NCBI GenBank assembly: GCA_030446525.1 | Contig: JAUJNC010000060.1 | Span: 1 to 21,681 of the forward strand | Direction: 5' to 3' | DNA length: 21,681 nt | Source: Armatimonadaceae bacterium | GTDB lineage: Bacteria; Armatimonadota; Armatimonadia; Armatimonadales; Armatimonadaceae | Part shown: positions 17,174 to 21,681 of the stretch, in pieces | Position numbering within the stretch: the stretch's first letter is position 1 | How the letters are laid out: every line of letters begins with the position of its first letter | The notes under the pieces: model-generated | What the model was told of the DNA's origin: nothing | The model's database searches: none | The model's input: only the letters and a program-made list of their open reading frames with translations | Translations under genes and position numbers: made by a program

Positions 17174-17249
17174 GGGGGTATAGCTCAATCGGGAGAGCGA
17201 CTGCCTTGCAAGCAGTAGGCCGCAGGTTCGATCCCTGTCGCCTCCACCA
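17174..17249 (+). tRNA. tRNA-Ala (TGC)
   Basis: Length is 76 nt. The anticodon arm is ACTGC-CTTGCAA-GCAGT with anticodon TGC. The acceptor GGGGGTA/CGCCTCC has one mismatch at the inner end. The T-arm is GCAGG-TTCGATC-CCTGT. CCA is encoded. Confidence 0.88.
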
Positions 17250-17253
17250 TATT

Positions 17254-17327
17254 GCCCTCATAGCCCAACTGGCAGAGGCATGTGGCTTAGAACCACATTA
17301 GTCGGCGTTCGAATCGCCGTGAGGGTA
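17254..17327 (+). tRNA. tRNA with TAG anticodon, short variable loop (nominal Leu)
   Basis: Length is 74 nt without CCA. Acceptor GCCCTCA/TGAGGGT, anticodon arm TGTGG-CTTAGAA-CCACA and T-arm CGGCG-TTCGAAT-CGCCG are well formed; the D-stem GCCC/AGGC has one mismatch. The anticodon TAG would read CUA (Leu), but the variable loop is only 5 nt, whereas tRNA-Leu normally has a long variable arm. Which amino acid it carries cannot be told from sequence. CCA is not encoded. Confidence 0.75.
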
Positions 17328-17340
17328 TTCTTTGGGATAT

Positions 17341-17412
17341 GCGGTAGTAGTTCAGTGGCTAGAATCTCGGCGCGCCATGCCGAGGACGCGAGTTCGATTC
17401 CCGCTTACCGCT
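17341..17412 (+). tRNA. tRNA-Gly (GCC) with C33
   Basis: Length is 72 nt without CCA. Acceptor GCGGTAG/TTACCGC and D-arm GTTC/GAAT resemble tRNA-Gly. The anticodon stem TCGGC/GCCGA encloses GCGCCAT, giving anticodon GCC but C instead of the almost universal U at position 33. The T-stem has one mismatch. CCA is not encoded. Confidence 0.75.
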
Positions 17413-17422
17413 TTGATGTTAC

Positions 17423-17498
17423 GCGCCCGTGGTGTAGTGGTTAACATGTCTGTCTGTCGAACAGAAGAAGGCGAGTTCGATTCTCGTCGGGCGCGCCA
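17423..17498 (+). tRNA. tRNA-Asp (GTC)
   Basis: Length is 76 nt. Acceptor GCGCCCG/CGGGCGC with discriminator G, anticodon arm TCTGT-CTGTCGA-ACAGA (GTC) and T-arm GCGAG-TTCGATT-CTCGT. CCA is encoded. Confidence 0.9.
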
Positions 17499-17501
17499 TG
17501 T

Positions 17502-17577
17502 GCCTTTGTAGCTCAGCCGGCAGAGCGCCACTCTCGTAAAGTGGATGTCGCAGGTTCGATTCCTGTCGAAGGCTCCA
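17502..17577 (+). tRNA. tRNA-Thr (CGT)
   Basis: Length is 76 nt. Acceptor GCCTTTG/CGAAGGC, anticodon arm CCACT-CTCGTAA-AGTGG (CGT) and T-arm GCAGG-TTCGATT-CCTGT. CCA is encoded. The IS3-family element begins 5 bp downstream. Confidence 0.9.
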
Positions 17578-17652
17578 TATAATGCCCCCAAGTTTTCGGA
17601 CAGGAATTTAAGATAGAGAGCTGTGTCACAATAAAGGACGAAGGAAGCAAAC

Positions 17653-17945
17653 ATGACGACACAGCGCAGACAATACAGCGCCCAGTTCAAGGCCAAAGCC
17701 GCCCTGGAACTCATCAAAGGACAACGCACTGTCAACGAGATCGCCAGCGATCTGGGTGTCCACCCGACACAACTGACCGCCTGGAAGAAGCAACTCCTCG
17801 ACGAGTTGCCGCGGGTCTTCTGCGACAAACGGGCCAAGGACAGCAAAGAGCAGGAGGCGCTGCAAGAGCGATTGTACCAGCAGATCGGGCAAGCCTGCAG
17901 GTGGAACTCGACTGGCTCAAAAAAAAGTCTGGCCAACTCGGCTGA
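17653..17945 (+). pseudogene. IS3-family transposase OrfA (frameshifted)
   Basis: ATG 17653 begins MTTQRRQYSAQFKAKAALEL, and residues 25–50 (VNEIASDLGVHPTQLTAWKK) are the helix-turn-helix of IS3-group OrfA. The frame is then lost near 17893: the expected coiled segment LQVELDWLKKKSGQLG and stop TGA 17943 lie one frame back. Without correction the original frame runs to 18075. The A8 run at 17919–17926 followed by G is the usual site of programmed -1 frameshifting that makes the OrfAB transposase in this family. The extra shift at 17893 is not programmed, so this copy would need repair to work. Confidence 0.7.
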
Positions 17946-18763
17946 GCTAAAGCGGCACCTGATCGAGCCCAAACACCCGCAGTTGAGCCTGGTGCGCCAA
18001 TGCCGGCCCTGGGACTCTGGCGCTCCGGCTGCTACTACCGGCACCTGGGCGAGCGGCAAGAGGACCTGTGGCTGATGCGGCTCATCGACGCGCAGTACAC
18101 AAGAACGCCGTTCTATGGGTATCGGCGCATCAGCGTGTGGCTGCGGGAGCAGGGCCATGTGGTCAATAAGAAGCGCGTAGCCCGGCTGATGCAGGTGATG
18201 GGGCTGGCGGCGATCTTGCCCAAGAGGAAGACGAGCGTTGCCGCACCGGGCCATAAGGTGTATCCGTATCTGCTGCGGGGCGTGAAGATAGAGCGGGTGA
18301 ACCAGGTCTGGAGCACAGACATCACCTTCCTCCCGATGCCCCAGGGCTTCGTGTATCTGGTGGCGGTGATGGACTGGTACAGCCGCTTTGTGCTCGCATG
18401 GGAGGTCTCGACCACGCTGGATGGGGAGTTTTGCCTGTCGGCTCTGGAGAAGGCACTTGGTCAGGGGCGTCCCGAGGTCTTCAACACGGATCAGGGGCGC
18501 AGTTCACGAGTCTGGCCTTTACGGGGCGGCTGCTGGGAGCCGGGATCAGGATCAGCATGGATGGGCGCGGCCGGGCTCTGGACAACATCTTCGTGGAGCG
18601 TCTGTGGCGCAGCGTCAAGTATGAGGAGGTGTACTTGAAGGAGTACGCGACGGTGGCGTTGGGCATCGCGAGTCTGGGCGCGTACCTTCAGTTTTATAAC
18701 TGGGAGCGAGCGCATCAATCGCTGGGTTACCAGACGCCTGCGGCGATCTATCACGGGAAATGA
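17926..18763 (+). pseudogene. IS3-family transposase OrfB, DDE domain (two frameshifts)
   Basis: The coding frame must be followed through three pieces: SAELKRHLIEPKHPQLSLV up to about 18000, then LGLWRSGCYYR through EVFNTDQG up to about 18497, then AQFTSLAFTGRLLGAGIRIS to the stop at 18761–18763. The catalytic triad of the rve integrase fold is present: STDITFLP, FNTDQG and NIFVERLW. Each break fits the loss of one base: at 18001–18006 in a CCGG run and at 18497–18501 in GGGG. The longest single frame is 18000–18638. The C-terminus RAHQSLGYQTPAAIYHGK is typical and complete. Confidence 0.75.
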
Positions 18764-18840
18764 ACCAAGCAACCGGACACAGGGTTCTATCTTAAACAAG
18801 CCGTTTTGCTGTCTTGACAAACGGGGTCACTATACCATGT

Positions 18841-18914
18841 GCCCTTGTAGCGCAGCAGGTAGATGCGTCGTCTTGGTAAGACGAAGGTCGCGAGTTCGAG
18901 TCTCGCCGGGGGCT
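18841..18914 (+). tRNA. tRNA-Thr (GGT)
   Basis: Length is 74 nt without CCA. Acceptor GCCCTTG/CGGGGGC uses G·T pairs. The anticodon arm is TCGTC-TTGGTAA-GACGA (GGT) and the T-arm GCGAG-TTCGAGT-CTCGC. It lies 11 bp after the IS3-family element and continues the array. CCA is not encoded. Confidence 0.87.
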
Positions 18915-18917
18915 TCT

Positions 18918-18997
18918 GGAAGGTGAATGCGGGGTGTGCAGCCTGCCTCGAAAACAGGTCGGGCCGCAAGGCTTGAGTTCGAGTCCTCCGCCTTCCG
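18918..18997 (+). tRNA. tRNA-Ser (CGA)
   Basis: Length is 80 nt without CCA. Acceptor GGAAGGT/GCCTTCC. The anticodon loop is CTCGAAA (CGA), with one C·A mismatch at the loop-closing stem pair. A long variable arm GGGCC-GCAA-GGCTT marks a class II tRNA, as expected for serine. CCA is not encoded. Confidence 0.82.
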
Positions 18998-19007
18998 TTC
19001 GGTGTAT

Positions 19008-19075
19008 GGGCGAGTAGTTCAGCTTGGTCAGAACGCCTCTCTTACAAAGAGGATGCTCGTGGGTTCAAATCCTAC
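19008..19075 (+). tRNA. tRNA-Val (TAC), 3' acceptor strand lost
   Basis: The 5' acceptor strand GGGCGAG, D-arm, anticodon arm CCTCT-CTTACAA-AGAGG (TAC) and T-arm GTGGG-TTCAAAT-CCTAC are intact. The 3' acceptor strand, which should read CTCGCCC, is replaced by TGTCAAT, the terminus of the IS21-family element. The gene cannot give a functional tRNA as it stands. Confidence 0.8.
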
Positions 19076-19098
19076 TGTCAATGGCGTCTTGAAAATCC

Positions 19099-19920
19099 TC
19101 AATTCGGCGGGTGAATTCTCCCCAGTTCGTCGTCCTTGGCGACGGCGCTCTCCCGGCTTTCCAGAGTGCCTAACAGCCCGGCCTTCTTGCGCTCCTTCAT
19201 CCGGTAGCTCTCGCCCCGGATGTTCACCGTGGTCGCGTGGTGCAGCAGCCGGTCCAGCACCGCCGTGGCCATCACCGCATCCCCGAAGACGCTGCCCCAG
19301 TCCCCGTAGCTCTTGTTGCTCGTCAAGAGGATGCTGCCGCGCTCGTACCGGGCCGTCACCAACTGGAAGAACAGAGTCGCCCCGACTTCATCCAGCGGCA
19401 GGTACCCCATCTCGTCAATGACCAGCACCCTGGGGTTCACCAACGAGCGCAACCGCCGGTCCAGCCGACCTTCCCTTGCCGCCTTCCCCAGGTCGCTCAC
19501 CAGGTCATGAGCAGTGATGAACTGCGCCGAGAAGCCCGCGCGGATCGCTTCGACCGTCAAGCCGATCGCCAGGTGCGTCTTGCCCACTCCCGGCGGCCCC
19601 AGAAGCACCACGTTCCCGGCTTCATGCACGAAGCGCAGGGTCCGCAGCTCCCGCACCTGACTCTGGTCGAAAGGCTGGAAGCCGAAGTCGAACTGCTCCA
19701 GCGTTTTCACCGCGGGCAAGCGCGCCCGCTTCAATGCCTGCCGGAACCGCTCCTCTTGCCGTGCCCGCGCCTCGGCCTCCAACAGGTCGAGCAGGAAGTC
19801 CGCATACGGGCGATCCCCTGGAGAAGCCCGCTGAAGATGCGCTTCCAGCAGCACGTGCGCCTCAGGCATCTTCAACTCCCCCAGCACCTCGTGCAAGCGC
19901 CCCAACAGCGAGTTACTCAT
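19099..19920 (-). CDS. istB: IS21-family transposition helper ATPase
   Basis: This encodes 273 aa starting at ATG 19920, which overlaps the end of istA by 8 bp (ATGAGTAA) and has GGAGG about 8 nt upstream. It is an AAA+ ATPase: Walker A LLGPPGVGKTHLA (106–118) and Walker B RVLVIDEMGYLPLDE (164–178). The N-terminal helical domain (LGRLHEVLGELKMPEAHVLL) is typical of IstB, a DnaA/DnaC-like assembly factor that oligomerises on DNA and stimulates IstA. The C-terminal arginine-rich segment (NIRGESYRMKERKKAGLL) is also usual. The frame is intact and the stop lies 23 bp from the element end. Confidence 0.92.
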   Translation of the reverse strand: MSNSLLGRLHEVLGELKMPEAHVLLEAHLQRASPGDRPYADFLLDLLEAEARARQEERFRQALKRARLPAVKTLEQFDFGFQPFDQSQVRELRTLRFVHEAGNVVLLGPPGVGKTHLAIGLTVEAIRAGFSAQFITAHDLVSDLGKAAREGRLDRRLRSLVNPRVLVIDEMGYLPLDEVGATLFFQLVTARYERGSILLTSNKSYGDWGSVFGDAVMATAVLDRLLHHATTVNIRGESYRMKERKKAGLLGTLESRESAVAKDDELGRIHPPN

Positions 19921-21157
19921 GGGGCGCCTCCATTTCATAGGCTAGGAGCGAGCGCACCTCGACCACGGGCAGGTCCGTCTCTGTGGCACGGATCCGTATC
20001 CTGGCCTTGCCACCGCGCTCCGAGAGCCCCAGCGGGATGCCCTCATGATGGGCGGCTACGCTCACCGTCTGGTGCGCCCCCGCCGGGCAGAGCAGGTGGA
20101 CCGCCAGGCGCTCGCCGCCCCGGTGAACCAGCAGCTGCCCGTCCGCCTCCCTGAGCAGCACCTCCTGACCGGCGACCCGCCAGGGAACCGAATAGCGGTT
20201 GCCCCGGAAGCAGACGTAGGCATCGCGGCTGACCTTGCGCTTCTCCTCGGCGGCATAGGGGAAGGCGGCTCGCCCGGCCAGGGGAAGCAGGTAGGATTTC
20301 TCCTCCTGCCAAGCGCGCAAGATGTTCTTATAGGTGGTGCCATGAACCCGCTGGTTGGCCACCTGCCAGACCCAGGTCCGTAGTTGCGAACGCAAGTCCG
20401 ACAGCCCGCTGGCTCCCCTGCCGCACAGGAAGTTCTTGCGTAGATAGCCGATCCCGTTCTCTACCTTGCCCTTGGTCTGCGGGCGGTACGCCCGGCAGGC
20501 TCTCGGGGTGAAGCCCCAGTAGCGCGCAAAGTCCAGGAAGAGCGGGTTCCACCGGGTTTCGCCCCGCTCGTCGATCCCCAACACCACCGTCCTCATGCGA
20601 TCGTAGAGGATCTCGCGGGGAACGCCACCGAGTTCCGCGAAGGCCGCCTCGTGCAGCCGTAGCAGCGTGGCGATCTTGGTGTCGGTGGCGACGTCGGCGA
20701 AAAGGGCCCGGCTGTGACCCAGCGTGAAGACGAAGCCGTAGAGCGCCTGTCTGCCTTCGGCCGTCTCGATGTGCCCTAACTCGCCCCAGTCCAGTTGTGC
20801 CTGCTGCCCCGGCGGCGTCTCGAAGCGACGCACAGCGACGGCGCGCGCCTGCCTGCGCAGGGGGCGCAGGTAGTCCTTGAGAACGGTGTACTCGCCGGTG
20901 TAGCCGCGGGCTTTGATCTCGGCCAGCAATACCACCGCGTTCCAGACACCGGCGGCCAGGCGCTGCTCGATATAGGGCGTGAACGACTCGAGCTTGCTGC
21001 CCTTCTTGGGGCGCGGCCCGTAGCGAGGCGTCGCCGCGTCGCGCAGGTATTTACGGATGGTCTTTCGGTCGAAGCCGGTGATGTTGCTGATCTGGCTGAT
21101 GGACAGCCCCTGTCGTTTGAGTTCCTGTAGTTCCTTCACGTCTCCCCCTCGTAGCAC
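19913..21157 (-). CDS. istA: IS21-family transposase
   Basis: This encodes 414 aa from GTG 21157 with an excellent AAGGAGG 9 nt upstream; GTG 21139 is a possible alternative. The N-terminal helix-turn-helix (LSISQISNITGFDRKTIRKY, 18–37) binds the element ends. The integrase-fold DDE core shows Asp123 in QLDWGE, Asp186 in ILYDRMRT and Glu233 in KGKVENGIGYLRKNF. The C-terminal beta-barrel region (YVCFRGNRYSVPWRVAGQEV) is characteristic. Length is near the lower end for IstA (typically 390–510 aa). The frame is undamaged, unlike the IS3-family element nearby, which suggests more recent arrival, although sequencing error cannot be ruled out as the cause of that contrast. Confidence 0.92.
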   Translation of the reverse strand: MLRGGDVKELQELKRQGLSISQISNITGFDRKTIRKYLRDAATPRYGPRPKKGSKLESFTPYIEQRLAAGVWNAVVLLAEIKARGYTGEYTVLKDYLRPLRRQARAVAVRRFETPPGQQAQLDWGELGHIETAEGRQALYGFVFTLGHSRALFADVATDTKIATLLRLHEAAFAELGGVPREILYDRMRTVVLGIDERGETRWNPLFLDFARYWGFTPRACRAYRPQTKGKVENGIGYLRKNFLCGRGASGLSDLRSQLRTWVWQVANQRVHGTTYKNILRAWQEEKSYLLPLAGRAAFPYAAEEKRKVSRDAYVCFRGNRYSVPWRVAGQEVLLREADGQLLVHRGGERLAVHLLCPAGAHQTVSVAAHHEGIPLGLSERGGKARIRIRATETDLPVVEVRSLLAYEMEAPHE

Positions 21158-21292
21158 GGTACCACCCTCCTTGAAAGGGAGGATAGACCAATTGAGTCCA
21201 GGCGCTACGCGCCCCGGAAAACTCGCTTACAAGCGGGGAAAATTCGGCCGCCGTTCTGGGGATTATACAGTCGCCGTTGACATCATGACCGG

Positions 21293-21380
21293 TATCAGGA
21301 AAGTCAAAAGGAATACTTTTCTCCTGTTGGTGTTCTGCTGTCCGGGCTGTATTCAAAGCTTGCATGGACCTTTCCTGATA
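21293..21380. repeat. Short inverted repeat outside the IS21 element
   Basis: TATCAGGAAAGTC (21293–21305) and GACCTTTCCTGATA (21367–21380) are reverse complements apart from one extra base, separated by 61 bp. No gene is visible in the 190 bp between the IS21 end and the following fragment. The repeat may be a remnant of a small element or chance. Confidence 0.35.
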
Positions 21381-21473
21381 TGCGTCACCTAGAAGCGTAT
21401 TTTCGCAGAGTCAACCTGTTGGGGCAAGGAAGCGGTCGAATGCGGTTGTGGGACATTGACATCTACTCCGAGG

Positions 21474-21680
21474 CTATGGATTTAGCTGCGTTGCTATGCC
21501 TGCCTGGTTCTGCCGGCGCTCCCAGCCCTTGGCGGCCTGCTGGTTGTGCTCCTCTACCAGCAGCAAGAAACGCTCGATCAGGTCGTCCTCGCGCTTGCGA
21601 TGCACGCCGCACGAGCGGCGTACCAGACCGGATGGGCGCGGGCGCCACTTGGTGTTGAGACCTTCGACCTGGCTCGTCTG
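21474..21680 (-). CDS. Transposase-like C-terminal fragment (5' truncated by window edge)
   Basis: The minus strand is open from the window edge to TAG at 21474–21476, giving 69 codons in total. The visible residues (QTSQVEGLNTKWRPRPSGLV, then RRSCGVHRKREDDLIERFLL, then EHNQQAAKGWERRQNQ) have the look of the C-terminus of a DDE transposase of the IS1 type, where a TxxVEG.N segment carries the last catalytic Glu. The identification is by pattern memory and tentative. Plus-strand frames here (21380–21658 and 21496–21681) have shadow-type composition. Confidence 0.45.
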   Translation of the reverse strand, partial: QTSQVEGLNTKWRPRPSGLVRRSCGVHRKREDDLIERFLLLVEEHNQQAAKGWERRQNQAGIATQLNP

Positions 21681-21681
21681 A

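Larger units (their letters stand above)
17583..18829 (+). mobile_element. IS3-family insertion sequence (decayed or error-containing)
   Basis: About 1.25 kb, lying between two tRNA-Thr genes. The ends are degenerate inverted repeats: TGCCCCC at the left and, reading inward from the right, TGACCCC; further in, both ends carry TTTAAGATAGA. It has two consecutive transposase reading frames (HTH-bearing orfA and DDE orfB) around an A8 slippery run, as usual for IS3. No exact target duplication is visible (ATAA on the left, CTAT on the right). The boundaries are approximate to a few bases. Confidence 0.8.
19076..21282 (-). mobile_element. IS21-family insertion sequence
   Basis: About 2.2 kb with istA and istB on the minus strand. 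The ends are inverted repeats: TGTCAATGGCGTC at 19076 and, on the other strand from 21282, TGTCAACGGCGAC. Subterminal repeats of the CGGCGG..GAATT.TCCCC type occur at both ends, as usual in IS21. The left end falls exactly at the T-arm/acceptor border of tRNA-Val. The right flank (TCATGACCGG) is neither a duplication of the left flank nor the missing tRNA acceptor, so DNA was lost or rearranged on one side. Confidence 0.85.

Noticed and set aside
17254..17327. The UAG-anticodon tRNA as an amber suppressor explaining the TAG in the nested cassette gene
   Set aside because: Anticodon UAG pairs with CUA codons, not with UAG; an amber suppressor would need CUA in the anticodon.
17352..18254. Minus-strand 300-codon frame across tRNA genes and IS3 orfA
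   Set aside because: It overlaps several tRNA genes and the transposase; its apparent protein is a translation of tRNA sequence.
19237..20154. Plus-strand 305-codon frame opposite istB/istA
   Set aside because: It is antisense to two intact genes with clear ATPase and DDE motifs.

Overview
This is a high-GC bacterial window assembled from very different pieces. Gene style (sugar isomerase-like TIM barrel, DinB, secreted GH30-type glycosidase, a Ro60/TROVE remnant, and a giant cyclase–NB-ARC–TPR regulator) suggests a free-living environmental bacterium of the Armatimonadota/Chloroflexota/Actinomycetota kind. That placement is weak; nothing here is a phylogenetic marker.

Layout. Positions 1–3050 (+) hold the end of a sugar phosphate isomerase/epimerase-like gene, a DinB-family gene and a GH30-like glycoside hydrolase. 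Positions 3060–3473 (-) hold an internal fragment of a TROVE (Ro60-like RNA-binding) gene. Positions 3563–6698 (-) encode a class III adenylate cyclase fused to an NB-ARC ATPase and TPR repeats, with one frameshift near the C-terminus. Divergent from it, 6951–10.6k (+) holds a two-CBS-domain protein and then the most striking gene of the window: an indoleamine-2,3-dioxygenase/PrnB-like heme domain fused to a P450-reductase-type FAD/NAD(P)H module and a cytochrome b5 domain. This looks like a self-sufficient heme dioxygenase.

Positions 10.6–16.7 kb are a broken type I restriction locus on the minus strand: hsdR with a one-base frameshift and hsdS lacking its first half, with no hsdM. Between hsdR and hsdS sits an oppositely oriented four-gene cassette (a TIGR04255-family protein and three small unknown proteins, the last with an in-frame amber stop), driven by an extended -10 promoter.

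Positions 16.79–19.08 kb are a dense array of at least twelve tRNA genes. It is interrupted by a decayed IS3-family element and ends in a tRNA-Val cut by an IS21-family element (istA/istB). Several tRNAs are abnormal: one has a 14–18 nt hairpin inside the anticodon loop, one is a short-variable-loop tRNA with a UAG anticodon, and one is a tRNA-Gly lacking U33. Some genes encode CCA and others do not. Such arrays are typical of phages, plasmids and integrative elements, so 10.6 kb to the end reads as mobile or accessory DNA joined to ordinary chromosomal genes. The window closes with a transposase-like fragment on the minus strand.

A recurrent feature is the presence of small frame-breaking indels in G/C runs or homopolymers (cyclase, hsdR, several in the IS3 transposase). 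This may reflect residual sequencing error rather than true gene decay, and should be settled before any of these genes is called a pseudogene.
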